The notes: a model not told the origin generated them from the sequence alone. Shown: positions 44,740-56,484, counted from the stretch's first letter. The stretch: DNA of 64,000 nt from Heterobilharzia americana (GCA_944470555.2 OX104127.1:66859646-66923645), one strand, 5' to 3'. Made by a program: numbers and translations.

Positions 44740-45405
44740 ACACATCAATGAAGTCACCACAGAATATCTTATGTAAGCTGAAGAATCAGTCACTAAAGGA
44801 AGATAAAACAAATCGAATCTACAAAATCAACTGCAAAGACTGTTCACAACGTTATGTTGACCAGTCTACCTGAAGTATTGCTCAAAGAATTCATAAATAC
44901 TAACTAGCAACAGTGAAATGACATGATACAACTTCCTTGATTTTAATGCAGACAGACAATCATGATAACAAATTCGACCTGGGATAATGTGTAAATCCTT
45001 TAATGTGCAAACTCAAAAGCTGTAAGAAAACTTCTAGTAGCATGGCATTCTAAAGAAAAGTCAATCAACATACACATAAATATGGACCCAATCAACAATA
45101 TAGTGAAGAGAAAATACAACCTTCTGTCAACCGAGGGAGAACTGACCATATAAATCAGTAATGCAGCATAATGTTACAATAAAAAAAAAGAAAGAAAAAT
45201 CTCACTCTAACGAAGATTCTCCACCAGTGTGACTAAATGAAATTCAAGGTCATCGAGGTCAAGGTGTGACGATAATCTCTTCCCCAACTTGCAGTTGGAC
45301 AACATTCAAGACAAGCAAAAACACTACCTAAACATTTCAATATGGTTCGTTTCTTTATGAAGGTAGTGCTGAGAATGTCATCAAGCCTGGTAATGAAACA
45401 TCTAC
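44740..45405 (+). mobile_element. PLE relic, GIY-YIG domain and tail motif
   Basis: At 44,810-44,870 the plus strand reads NRIYKINCKDCSQRYVDQST, the GIY-YIG core (IYKIxCxDC...YVGQT) with Gly to Asp. IAQRIHKY follows. The tail motif at 45,365-45,405 (CTGAGAATGTCATCAAGCC, TGGTAATGAAACATC) matches the tails at 17.68 and 22.48 kb. Stops throughout. Confidence 0.6.
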
Positions 45406-45409
45406 GGTA

Positions 45410-45860
45410 AAATACAAAATTTGACAGAACACGCAACCATCATCTTCCTCATACTCAGATATAAATGTTTAGCATCATTTCAATTCTATGAACATTGTAT
45501 TTATCGGGTATGACCAATCACAGAGTCAACTGAATGTATATGGTTGTATGGGGGACTTTTAACTTTCAGAGTGCTTCATTCAAACTTCAGCAGATGCTTA
45601 ACTTGAGGCTGAAATAATATAGGAATAAGTACTCAACTTCAAGATCGGTTTATTCAATAGGTAAGAAATGTATCACCACTTTGAACACATTCGAAAGAAA
45701 AATGAGTTGCCCACTGGGTTTCATATTGGTAGATATCTTCATGGTCAGTCTAAAGAAATGACACTGGACACTTTATTGTTTGCAGTGATTTATCCCATGT
45801 ACAGCGTTAGTTAGAATGTTTTACTAACCATCATAACCAGACTAAGTCTAGCATGGAAAA
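45410..45860. other. intergenic, nothing recognised
   Basis: No supported feature. Confidence 0.35.
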
Positions 45861-45865
45861 AGAAA

Positions 45866-46660
45866 ATGATGGCGAATTCAATTTTTGCTGGATATTGCCA
45901 TACAACTTGCGACAGATGGTACGCTCTAAAGGTTTACTCATCGAAAAAGAATATGAAATGCTACCTGCCTGAATTTTTACAGTTTTTGTCCCAATTACTA
46001 CAAACGGGGATTTTTAAAAATGCTACTTTCCAGGGGGGAAGGTTGATGTGTTCCAGTAATAAATTGGAGCAAGAGTTGTGAATAGTTGAAAGATGCCTAC
46101 GAGACAGTGGATATCCTCAAATATTTAGCAACAGATACAGAGAAGTAGAAAGTGAAATGATACAAAAAACAGCAATTAGCAAATGCTTGTATTCATCTGC
46201 CTCAATTTAGAAGATGATGACATTGCAGGAACTATTAGCAGACGACTGAAGACCTCACAGGCTAGAAGTTTTCCTTCAGTCAGGTTAATTCCTGTGTAAA
46301 GAACATTTTTACATTTAAAATGGACATGTATCCTTTCTAAGTTACCTGCCTTTGCGTACATCAATTTTTATGTAACTGCCGAAGCAGATAAATTGGAAGA
46401 ACAGAAAAAAGACCTACTTGAGATTTGTGGAAGATATTCAGAAAAGCCAATGACTAAGGTGAAGTAAGGCTGTGAGAAACGGAATCCCTTGGGATAAGAT
46501 TAACACTGGACAGTAGGCAGACAGCTTCAGTTGCTTCAAGATAATAACCAAACAAATGAAGTCAATACCGCTGAAGTTTGCTGAAGCTGTAGCCATCAAA
46601 CTACTCAAACTTGATTTACGTATTCAAAAAAAGCTATAGTCAGCTCCTGTTTACCTTGAT
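45866..46660 (+). mobile_element. PLE relic, linker to C-terminus
   Basis: Plus strand, broken. IVERCLRDSGYPQIFSNRYR near 46,082-46,140 is the PLE linker; near 46,205 a frame reads LEDDDIAGTISRRLKTSQAR; near 46,560-46,625 PLKFAEAVAIKLLKLDLRIQ matches the family A C-terminal Glu block (KFAEALAIRKLNPPL). The GIY-YIG core itself is lost or unreadable. Confidence 0.6.
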
Positions 46661-46664
46661 AACT

Positions 46665-46985
46665 TGTCTTGACTATTATTTGATTACATCATCCTATATC
46701 AACCTTAAATGTTAATCCCCTTACTTTTATTTACTTGTGCCTTTATTTATTTATAACAAATACTTTTAAAAACTGGGCTTAACTTGAAATATTCTGCATG
46801 TTTTGTTGAGTAATTTATTCGTCGTATGATTAGTGAAAGCCACTACTACGGTTATTTTTATTCCAAAAACTTCCATTGAATTATGTATATATTTGTGACA
46901 ATTTTCTACCATATATTATTCTCCTCTGAGTTTACCATCATTACCAACCACCACACTACGATTATTTTTATTAGTCATAACTACT
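46665..46985. other. intergenic, nothing recognised
   Basis: AT-rich; ends with the ATT-rich tail of the adjacent RTE fragment. Confidence 0.35.
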
Positions 46986-47425
46986 ATTATTATCATTTGT
47001 CCCTTGGGTTACTAATGGAACATGAGGCTTCAGTAGCACATCTCCAGTGCACTCTGTTCTCTGCAATCTTTTGAACCTGGCTCTACCACTGCCCACAAGT
47101 TGTCATTTCTTCTTCACACGATCTCCTCCATGTCACCCTCAGTTGGGACGCCCAGCTTGTCGTTTCCAAACTGGATTCAACTCGACGACCTGGCCTCGCA
47201 TGACACGTGATATCCCCAGTCGGCCTTCTCAGTGTATCCAAATATATCTCCAATTCCTTCTGCATATTTGTTGAGCGGTACGAACTTCGTTGATTAGTTG
47301 TCAGCCAGAGTTCCTTGTTGCTTATTCCTTCTGGCAAACCATCTGAGCTTCAGTAACGAGCCAGCGTAGACAGTTGTTGATGAATGTCTGCAGTTAGATG
47401 GAAATGCATCTCGTAAAGCGCCAAG
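46985..47425 (-). mobile_element. RTE 3' UTR (copy R6), adjoining an inverted 5' part
   Basis: Minus-strand 3' end: ATTATTATCATT tail, then TCCCTTGGGTTACTAATGG and the same blocks as at 6.6 kb and 18.2 kb. It meets the 5' end of a plus-strand RTE piece at about 47,430. Confidence 0.8.
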
Positions 47426-47429
47426 TCAA

Positions 47430-49278
47430 CCACGCTTAGTAACTAGTTCACTAGTTACTAGCCGGTCCTAAGCCTGGGTAAAAAGGGAGGTTTGGGTGTA
47501 GGGCTAGCAACCCTACCCCAGAAAACAAATCTAACTGCTAAAGAAACTTCAAAGCACAAACAAAATATAAAAGATAAAAACAAACTTATTCCTCGCTGGA
47601 ATAGGAGAGACGAAATGACGCCAAATGGTGAAAGCCTTCGGGAAGCCAATTAGCCGGGCCGATGTGTCTTCTCTCGATGAAAGCGAAAGTAAACGTGGGG
47701 ACATGGAATGTCCGCACCATGTTTGAACACAACAAGGCAGCCCAGATTGTAAACGAGATGAGGAGGTATCACATTGAAGTGCTTGGAATGTATGAAAGCA
47801 GATGGAATGGGAGTGGACTCTACAAACTGTCAACTGCAGAATCAATAATCCACTCCGATATTGTCACCCAGACGATAACCACGAGCACACTGAGTTATGG
47901 AGTGGCTATCATGATGTCCCCAAGAGCATCAAAGGCTCTCATGCAGTGGGAAACAATCTCCTCCAGCATCAGGGTCATGACAGCAAGGTTCAACTCAAAA
48001 GGAAGGAAGGTCACAATCATACAATGCTACAGTATGCACCTACAAATAATGCAGATGAAGAGAAGAAGGAGGAATTCTACAGACAACTTCAATCAACACT
48101 GGACAAGACCCCACCCCAGTTGGTGATATCAAAGTCCATTCTAATGGGTGACATGAATGCCAAACTGAGAGGGGACAACACAGGAAGAGAACTAACCATG
48201 GGTCGAGAAGTGCTCGGTGAGGTGATGAACGAGAATGGAGAATTGTTTGCAGAGTCCTGCGCATTCAACGATTTGGTGATTGGAGTCAGGCAGTGTGTTC
48301 AAGCACAAGGATATCCACAAAGCGAGCGACATGGATTTCACCAGACACCAGGACACACTAAAAATCAAATCGACTTCATCTCAATCTCAAGAAAGTGGAG
48401 ATGGATACGCAGCCTACTTGACATAAGGTCAAGAAGAGGAGCAGATTTAGGTTCACACCACTCACTGTCTAGTGCAAGCAACCTACCTTCCAAATCAAGT
48501 TGAAAGTCTTCAAGGAAGCTGGTGATAGACCACAGTTCAAGTACAACACTCAGAAACTGAAGGACGAAACTACGAAGGAAATCTTCGCGCCAGTCAGCCA
48601 TCAAGACAAAATGGGAGATATCGAGGAACATCCCTGAAGAAACCTGTGTGGATGAACACTGGAACTCTTTGAAAGCTATGTGGAAAGAAACCTGCACAAT
48701 CGTGTTAGGAAGGAAGAAGATAGGAGATAAGGAATGAATCTCGACGGACACATGGAAGCTGATAGAGGAGAGGAGGATGGTGAAGCAGAAGATAAACCAG
48801 TGCAAGGATGCATAACGACAAGAGGAACTGAGTACAATGTATAAAACACACTGGACAAAGAAGTGAAGAAGAATGCACGGAAAGACAAAAGACACTTCTA
48901 CGACACATTGGTAAGTGAAGCAGAACAGGCTGCAGGTAAGGGAGAAATGACAACATTGTATCAAATAACCAGGTTGCTATCTGGGAAGAGATCAACGAAG
49001 ACGAAACCAATAAAAGGTGATGAAGGAAATCTAATCGCCAAAGAAGAGAGACAAAGGAAACAATGGGCTGACCACTTCAAGAAGCTCTTGGATCAACCAC
49101 TACCACCACCTGCACTTCGTCCAGAAATACCACCTACAGCCGCTGAACTACAAGTGAACATAAATCCTCCAACAAAAGTCGAAGTCTTGAACGCCATAAA
49201 GCTACTGAAATGTGGGAAAGCAGCAGGACCAGATAGGATCCCGCCAGAAGCACTGGGAGCAGACGCAGAGACATCAGC
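47430..49278 (+). mobile_element. RTE 5' UTR, endonuclease and RT start (copy R7)
   Basis: Plus strand. The 5' UTR (from GTAACTAGTTCACTAGTTAC, near 47,440) and endonuclease run across several frames: GTWNVRTMFE at 47,697, EMRRYHIEVLGMYESRWNG, VTIIQCY, LMGDMNAKLRGDNTGRELTM at 48,139-48,200, HTKNQIDFISISRKW at about 48,355. The linker and first RT residues continue to ALGADAETS at 49,270, where a TIR element begins. The RT catalytic centre is absent. Confidence 0.85.
47662..48503 (+). pseudogene. RTE endonuclease, two overlapping frames
   Basis: The apurinic-type endonuclease of copy R7 is spread over two frames (47,662-48,126 and 47,802-48,503). The first holds GTWNVRTMFE, YESRWNGSGL (catalytic Glu region) and IIQCY. 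The second takes over with LMGDMNAKLRGDN (GDMN motif, Asp/Asn) and KNQIDFIS. The SDH-equivalent is changed to GSHHSLSS, losing the catalytic Asp. Small insertions (for example near 47,870 and 48,110) cause the shifts. Non-functional. Confidence 0.75.
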
Positions 49279-49300
49279 CGTGGTTATGACTGTGGACTGA
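48863..49300 (+). pseudogene. RTE linker and RT N-terminus
   Basis: 145 codons, mostly RTE: KRHFYDTLVSEAEQAAGKGE, TLYQITRLLSGKRSTKTKPI, QWADHFKKLLD, PTKVEVLNAIKLLKCGKAAG and PDRIPPEALGADAET. This is the linker before the RT palm, and it matches the minus-strand copy R1 closely. The last residues (SAVVMTVD) already belong to the TIR element that interrupts or follows it. Confidence 0.8.
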
Positions 49301-49626
49301 AGGGTGTGAATTCGCGTTGATTTGACGTGTGGTGTCTTTAAGGTATCTCCTGTGTCAGGTGGTCGTGGCTGTTTGTGCGAGAGGCAAAGTGTACCGGGCA
49401 CCCGGGATTCAAAGAAGACAGATGGTTCTCACGACGACAGCCCAGCCAAAGGGATATAACCGCCATGGAAGCTTCGTCCAAAAAAATTAACGCGATCACA
49501 ATAAAAAAAGATTGCACGATAAATCAGAGAAAACTACAAGGTCACATCACACACGACACACCTTATAGACACCACACGTCAAATCAACGCAAACTCACAG
49601 GCTTCAATCCACAGTCATAACCACGG
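49279..49626. mobile_element. 348-bp TIR element (MITE), no transposase
   Basis: Ends are inverted repeats of about 65-70 bases: left CCGTGGTTATGACTGTGGA..., right the complement ending CATAACCACGG; a TTGATTTGACGTGTGGTGTC block is exact in both arms. The interior has a CGGGCACCCGGG palindrome. No target duplication could be seen. It sits at the truncated end of RTE copy R7. Only one copy in the window. Confidence 0.8.
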
Positions 49627-50525
49627 CGTTGGCTACGGTGGCACCATTTGCAGCAACAGCATCAGCAACAGCAACACGAGTCAGGTAGGAGGGGAGCATC
49701 ACCAAGACCAACGTGACAAATTCAACTCTTTAGGGTCTGTGCCTCAATTTGTAGACAAGCAATATGTAAAACGAACAGCCGGTGTTACGGATCTTATGCC
49801 CGACATACGTAAGACCCATTATTAGAGAATGGGATTCAAGCAGCCACTCCATGTCTTAAATATGGGGCTGTTATACTACAGAGGGTCTATGGAGTAGATA
49901 ACAGGATGGCCAAAGGACCGTCCCACCCCTCCTAAGAAAGAAGCCTGGATCGATTAGATCTGTTTCCATCATCATACCATCATTCTCATATTAACTTTAA
50001 TCATCTCAAATTATCTGAAACTATTCGCATGACAGAATATCATCAAAAGTCCTTCAAGTAATGTCTCGTACCGAGTTACGAGACGCTAGAAGTCTCTACA
50101 GAAATACTAAGTGTCTGTACCTTCTCTTGCTACTTTCCAAGAGGCATTGAATCTCTACATTACTACCACCAGCAAGGATTAATATAGGTGACTAGTCTGG
50201 CATCCGTAATCTTTAATACTTAAGAATCGAAACTGTGTTGACAGTCACATGTTATAATCAAGCGCGTTAGACAATTAAATAAAACCGCGATAACCTTTAG
50301 CTGTAGTTCACATGCTAGTCGAGTTTCTCAAAAAAAATGTATCCATCATCTCTGCTTATAGAATATGTCTGCTTTGAACCTAATGATATTTTCTCTCCAA
50401 ACAATTCGTAGATCATTATTGCTGAGGATGCATCGATCATATTTTCATTCTTCGATAGGTTGTGTGATATAGACATACTTACCGGCTGGTGACAAGGGTC
50501 ACCTCTTCTCAAATCATTGCTGGTG
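49627..50525. other. intergenic or unidentified repeat
   Basis: Starts GC-richer with a CAG/CAA-rich strip (CAGCAACAGCATCAGCAACA), which may be part of a larger element around the TIR unit. From about 49,960 it is plain AT-rich DNA with no supported gene. Confidence 0.35.
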
Positions 50526-51190
50526 ACAATAAAAGGGTCATGATTAAACCATACAGCCCAGACAACACAATACCACTGAAAACTTCTATTTTCCTAGACC
50601 TGAAGTCGGCATTTTACTCCATCGATATATAGGCGTCGTAGTATTGTCTGGATGGGAACTGATTACTGAGTAAGTGTATTAGGAAAATCAAGCCGACTCA
50701 CTACAAATTAGCAGTGCAGTAAAAGCTTACGAAGGCTTGTCATCTAAAATAGAAACAACCGGCAGTGCTCGTCAAGATGTTCACTGTTATCATTCTTACA
50801 TAACTTAGCTAAAGGTATATCGGTGAAAGTCATCTCACTTACTTCTAGCTTCATAACGACTGAACCACTGCCGAAAGTTGTTTGACTAAGTTAAAGCACT
50901 TAGATGATATAGTCGTGCTCGGCAAAGACCCTACTAAATTCATGGTTTTCTCAAGGCTGATCGGAAATCCAAATATTCTTGGGATATGTTGTGAACCTGT
51001 GGAATGTAACATTATTCTTCAGGACTGGTCCTCACCCACTCCAAGCTTAAAAGTAGGAAATCAAGTCATCGAATATGTTGACTACTTTGTTTACTTGAGG
51101 AGTTGTATCAACCCTAATTCCCTATTTTGGAACAACTTGATGGTAACAATCGCCACCCAAACTACGGTCATGAGTGTGCACTGCGATGAC
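50525..51190 (+). mobile_element. CR1-like LINE RT palm fragment
   Basis: Plus strand. FLDLKSAFYSID near 50,593-50,628 is the first catalytic Asp block (FLDLKAAFDSVD). Decayed frames follow, then HLDDIVVLGKDPTKF at 50,898-50,942 (YADDIVLLGED expected; Tyr-Ala replaced by His-Leu) and LQDWSSPTPSLKVGNQVIEY, then VDYFVYLRSCINPNS at about 51,078-51,120. Truncated at both ends. Confidence 0.7.
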
Positions 51191-51194
51191 ATTC

Positions 51195-52445
51195 CGAGTT
51201 GAGGTGGAATACATGTTGAGTGCCACTTGATTTCCAGTGGTTTTCGTGGAAGATGTGAATCGTGTGTTAAAAGTACTGATAAAAGAATCATTTCTTGAAC
51301 AACAGGGGTATGCCTTATGGTAAGCTGGTGAAATAACGATACAAAATATCTCACTTTGTTAAGTGTATTATACTATGTTTACTGATGTCAGTAGGACAGT
51401 ATAATAAGCTTCATGCAGGAGTGTTATACAAAAATTGTCAACTTCTTCACTTCAGTCCAACATGCGTAGTGAACCAGGACCATACACATATACATGCTGA
51501 AGATGCTTACTACAGAAAGAAGCAAGAAGACAGATTGGAAGGAAGGATTGTTTATTGTCAACAAGTGGGACGGTAGCCGTTAAATATGGTACACCTTGCA
51601 TTGAAACCATCATTCCCTCTTCTGATTCTCTCTTGATTGGCTCTACATACACCTACATTGTCTCTTGCTTTTCTCCCGGCAGAGTCCTTACCCATTCCTG
51701 GTAATCCCCTATGATTTTTGACACCCTATCAACACATACACTTATGTCCATTCTTGTCAGTAACGCCCAATACACCACTGATTTTTCCACTGCGACAAAT
51801 TACTGCTGTTGGATTTGTTTCAGTCATTAAAATATGTTTCGAAAATATATGTACACTCATATACTTTTTAAATATTTTCAACTAATCGCCTTACAATTTC
51901 ACATTGAAACTAGTAGAAAACACCATAGTAGTTTGTAGTCGGCTATTTGTACATTATATAACCCTGCTAAAAGTAGTTAACTAGAATTGAGCGTTTTTGT
52001 GTTGGCTAGATTGACATGCATTGCCAAACTTACCACTGATTTTTCATCGCCCAACTCCCAATCACAAAACAACAATTGACCGACAGGTTAAAAGGAAAGC
52101 TTAACAACATCTAGTCGCGTTACGTACTATCACTCACAGTTCTGTGATTATTTTTATCAATATAACCACAATTAATTTATTGGCGAATAATGTACAGTGA
52201 GGAGATTACCTTCAAAGTTCACTTAAAAAATTCGATACTGTATTAAAATTATTCACTTCACCATGGGGTTTGTTATTATTACTATTATTATCATTGAACG
52301 AATTAAGACGGACACATCAAACAAAAGGAAACGCAAAGAACAACAACTAATCAGTTCATAATTTATTTTCACACGTCTTGATCAACACGAAAAATAGGAC
52401 ATATCACAGGTGAATTCTACACCTAGAAAATAGTCATCCAGATTA
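51195..52445. other. intergenic, nothing firmly recognised
   Basis: Short overlapping frames near 51,385-51,652 on both strands lack motifs, though they may be CR1 3' sequence. From 51,660 to 52,440 plain AT-rich DNA; the last part should hold the 3' UTR of the minus-strand gene at 52,450. Confidence 0.35.
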
Positions 52446-52449
52446 AGAT

Positions 52450-54426
52450 TTACTTCATTGAAAGTTTCCTACGAAACGTATTCACATACACGTTAGCCTC
52501 TGAACATTCTGTACGATCAAGTTTTTCAAGTCTCTTTAGTGAGCAACTGATGAATAAAGGTTCACAGCCAATACATCGATCACAAAGTTTTTTTAACTCC
52601 TCAATATTATCGTAAGAGGATGAAATGGCAGCTTCATTAAGACCTGTAATATGAGAAAAGAAAGGAGAAGAAATCAAACAGTGAGTTATCAAATCCACTA
52701 GACTCTTTTATTACGCAGAAGCATTTCCTGGAGACAAAAAAGTGGATAGGAGCAGACTGTGCATTCCAAAACCTCGTGAAAATTTATTCCGCATATCGTA
52801 TCCCACTCTCCACATCTAAATGAAAAATCATATGGTGAATGCAAATGAGAACTTATCAACTGAAACAGTTTCATTTTGTCGAATTTCAGTAGTCAACAAT
52901 ATCCGACAGCAAACATACATTTTTCTCATACGAATATTTAAGCGTTCTCAACAATCCTTTGAAAACACTTCAGATAAGCCCTTTTGTGAGTTCTAAAATA
53001 CTTGTTTTATCCAATTAAGATTTGAAAATGACACTTATTTCCTTCCAAAACTGAACACCTCTCCAGTAAACAACCAAGTCTCACCAACTTGTCTTCATAC
53101 AATTCGAACTAATCCGTGTGATTGTTTGCTTGCCTCATCTTCCACTCAACACCAACACCAATGATTCATCATCACAATGATAACTATTTGCCCTGTTCAC
53201 TAACATTTCATTCTTACGAAAATCAGTGAGATCTTGAAGAAGTGGAAATTTCGGAATTTATACACTCAATGAAAACATATGTAAGTGAAACAATCTAATG
53301 TGTGATTGAGTGTTCATATAATGTGTACTCGTCATGAATTCAAGACACTGAATTCTTCTGCAGCAATCATTTACCCGATGTTAAATGGCAGCAGTTTTCA
53401 GAACTGCTTCCATCAATGCTGTGAGTTCGTCAGTACACCACATGAAGTGAGTGTTGATTCTGATGTGTAGCATTTTTGCTTCGGAGTCACCTGACTTGAT
53501 TCAATAATCTTAACTCTGTCTGCCAGTCTTTAACAAGACTACATAAGCACAAAACTCCGAAAATACTATAAAAACTCACCCAACCACCTCAGATTAAGAT
53601 CTTTACCTCCTGAGGTAATACTACATTTACAACCATTAACGTTTACCCATATAGGAGATTATATAACTGCCTTCAATACGGAAGTAGATCTTTCCTAAAT
53701 TCTTTTGCCAATCAAATGGTTGGGATCAAAGTAATTCATTTTCAAATAACGAACACATTTCATTTACGCTTCAAAAGTACAAGGTTTGTGAGATGTCAAA
53801 TTGAAAAGATTCTATATGATACTAATATAGTCTGAATTGTTTATAAAGAGAGTTCACCTCTGACTACAGTACTGGATGAAATGAATTCGAATATCCGAGG
53901 TGAAATCAGTTCCCTTGAGATTGCAGATACACCTAGCTGACGAATGCAAAATAGTACGAAAATGTCGGGTTAAGCCTTATCACCGATTACCTCCAACCAT
54001 TCAACATACCACACCCTAACAACCGGTGCATTGATTCACCAATCACATGACATTATAATTATCCATTATTCTACAGATGTTATAGATTTCCACAATAACT
54101 ACTTACAGTTTGCACATTTCAGTCTCCTTCTTGTGAGGTGGTTGTTTCTTGTGTTCACCTACATCACTATTATACTGCGGAATTTCATTCAGGAGACATG
54201 TCTCGATTACCTTAGACAAAAGTGCAAAGTGAGAATCAAGCTGAAGAACAACACGGACATCGTCGAATCATCGATACTCCAAAAGAAGGCAGTTCGCAAA
54301 TACCTTGTAAACTCACCACCTCATTCTTACCACTGAATAATAGTGAGGAGTGTGGTTTGTATAGACTAATTTCATCAGTTTCCAGATGACGAAATCAATT
54401 ATTTCGAGTGTCATTGAGGAAGATGG
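52450..54426 (-). CDS. cysteine-rich spliced gene, last exons (left copy)
   Basis: Minus strand. Four exons fit with matching phases: 54,426-54,331 (96 nt, phase 0-0; an alternative acceptor at 54,366 would give 35 nt, phase 1-0), 54,174-54,107 (68 nt, 0-2), 52,815-52,715 (101 nt, 2-1), 52,643-52,450 (194 nt with stop). Donors are GTAAGA, GTAAGT and GTAATA; the last acceptor follows TTCTTTTCTCATATTACAG. The joined tail is Cys-rich: HKKETEMCKLCGEW, LECTVCSYPLFCLQEMLL, EELKKLCDRCIGCEPLFISC. Pairs of CxxC suggest zinc binding; the CxxCxGCx6C pattern faintly recalls the C-terminal Cys cluster of Rev3-type DNA polymerases, but no polymerase block is visible and I do not assign it. The first two exons lie in the left arm of a large inverted repeat; intron 3 (1.29 kb) carries a SINE. 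Confidence 0.6.
53850..54000 (+). mobile_element. S-alpha-like SINE in left arm
   Basis: Head with CTGACTACAGTACTGGATG and B box AATTCGAATATCC, then AGCTGACGAATGCAAAATAG, TACGAAAATGTC: core 1 kept, stem II broken, GAAAA kept. It lies inside an intron of the cysteine-rich gene. Mirror copy at 63,655-63,805. Confidence 0.55.
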
Positions 54427-54730
54427 CTGATCAAATAAATGTACTCATTTCGAAATTAGAAAAAAAGAGTGAGACGCACGTCAAACTCCAGCCTGCATTC
54501 ACGTCAACATCTTTACCCTTGAAATGAAGTTTCAGGTGCAGAAACGATTCCAATAATGAGTCATCAATTGACGAACAACCATTGAATTGCCTTCAGTCAG
54601 TATCTCATCATAGTCGCACAAATAGTCACTGTTTATATTTTCAACATTGTGGACATATTCCTAGTTATATCAGCAATATACAAAATAAATTGTGAAGGAT
54701 GTCCAGAAGGTTTATCAAACAGCAACTCAC

Positions 54731-54866
54731 CTGAACAACGCTTCACGATTAAACTTCTCGTAAAACAGCTCCTAAATAATAACTCCAACCTTTTAGTACA
54801 CTTCGAATACGTTGATGCATCACTTTGAATGACGGTGAGTAGAAGCATCCAAATAACAATTGAGAC
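54731..54866 (-). CDS. possible upstream exon of the cysteine-rich gene (left copy)
   Basis: 136 nt bounded by TTTTGCCTTTCAG on its 5' side and CAG-GTGAGT on its 3' side, both strong. The open frame reads VSIVIWMLLLTVIQSDAS (hydrophobic, perhaps a signal or membrane segment), KCTKRLELLFRSC and LIVKRCS, leaving phase 1. It would join the short form of the next exon (acceptor at 54,366, phase 1) to continue the gene, giving about 171 residues from the internal Met. The preceding exon, if any, was not found. The mirror copy is 62,789-62,924. Confidence 0.4.
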
Positions 54867-55168
54867 CTGAAAGGCAAAATCTCTTCCTCCTCACTTAACA
54901 TTTATATTAGAGGTAAGCGATTGACAGTAAATAAAATACACATTCAGCCATAAAGCCACATTGATTCAGGAGATTCGATGTTTCAAATCAAACATCAGAA
55001 AGCTCCATATACTTTATTTAGTAATATGATTTATTGCATGTTAACCAGAGGAGTATGCTTCATTGCAAACAATGTGTGGAGTTAGAGGAGAGTTTCAGAA
55101 AATGATCAACAGAATTCTGGCAATTATTCACCCCCATTCCAGTTCATATCTTCACTTCTACTACATAC

Positions 55169-55340
55169 GAGCATGTGCATTTCGCTTAACCACTGAATGG
55201 GACTTCATTGCATCCCACATCGCTTCACCTACACAGGCATCCTCCTTAAATATCTCCCTATCAAATACAATAATCCGATTTGTAAGTAAACTGTTCCGAT
55301 CACAAATTACCACCATCTGAACACCAGCAATAGCGTCAGT
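55169..55340 (-). CDS. open frame in left arm, possible exon
   Basis: A minus frame (mirror of 62,285-62,494): VVICDRNSLLTNRIIVFDRE, IFKEDACVGEAMWDAMKSHS, VVKRNAHAR, with an AG acceptor candidate (GGTGTTCAG) before it and GTATGT after it. Phase does not connect directly to the next exon at 54,866. Composition looks coding, but the antisense frame is also open. Weak call. Confidence 0.25.
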
Positions 55341-56484
55341 CATGTCTCTCTCTCTCTGACTTCAACATTGAGTGGAAAAACTTTTCATCTCACTCGAGAA
55401 ACGAACCACCATGATTGTAAATCGACATTGTGGACATGTGGTAATGTCCAACACAATATGAGTTCTACACATATTAAAAATTCCATGATCTGGATTGGAA
55501 TTTAGATGGGCAACTGCAACAGTTGTTCAACAGTTTATACAACAGTAGACCAAGAATGAGTCAAGTGTTCAATGCATATATTTGTAGGCATATGACTAAG
55601 ACATGAGCTTATTCATGGTTCAGAAAGGTAAAGTGAAAGCAATAAATGATGCAGATGGGATCAAATCGTCCACATTCCCTCAGGTAACCCTTCTCATACT
55701 CCATATATCATCAAGTAACATGCATGTTTCTAGCTACAATCAACCTAGAAACTATGGTTCCCGTAGTACAGTGGGAAATTAATGACTAGTCTTCGTCAAC
55801 TATGTCAGCCAATTCAACAAACTCCATTCCTACAAACAACTTGTTACCTACTACTCAAGTCGGACTAAGACGATGCAACAATGCTCAAAATCTATTGATA
55901 ACAAGCAATTCAAAGTTTGATCAAGGTGCGTTGTGACACCTTCAAATCACTTATTGAAAGTATTGTGACACCAATGACAAAATATCGAATTGATGATGAC
56001 ACTTCCCAAGCTTTCATATTATCCAATCACTTTCATATAGTAATAAATTGGCTGAATCTCAGCCGCACTACACCTATGACCACTCCGATGATATTCACAA
56101 TGCGCATAACACACATTTATTGACCAACATGAAGTAATTCAAATCAATCTTCAGTCAGTTAGTGGATCAGTTTTCGCACTATCAACAAACTACATCATGG
56201 TCTACGTTAACAATCTCAACAGATGAACAGTTCGTCAACTGCACAACTCTATCCGTGACAGGATTTCCATTAGAGACCACCAAATAAACACCATGAAGTT
56301 GATTCTCTGACACCAGATCTCTGAAATATGCCACTGAAGGACATGACCAGCTAGGAATCACTCACTCTGATCTTCAGATTTTGCCAGCCAGATCAGAGTT
56401 ATTCAGACACCTGTCACTAGTATCATTCATTGTTGTGCTGAGGTCGCCAGACCTCTTGTCTACCCAGAGTATCTGGATTCATGC

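Larger units (their letters stand above)
53655..56480. repeat. left arm of large inverted repeat
   Basis: Position x on this arm corresponds to 117,655 minus x on the right arm (for example 54,031/63,624, 55,063/62,592, 55,917/61,738). Only scattered substitutions and single-base indels were noticed, such as near 55,495 and 56,055. Similarity stops at about 56,480. The outer limit is unknown, because the right arm leaves the window at 64,000. Confidence 0.93.

Noticed and set aside
46176..46364. 62-codon minus frame
   Set aside because: Antisense to a PLE linker relic.
54031..54336. 101-codon plus-strand frame, repeated at 63,319-63,624 on the minus strand
   Set aside because: It is antisense to the phased exons of the cysteine-rich gene; the sense strand has better splice sites.
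55063..55320. 85-codon frame in both arms with some protein-like character
   Set aside because: Present twice only because the arms are duplicated; no motif or splice support, and the opposite strand is also open.
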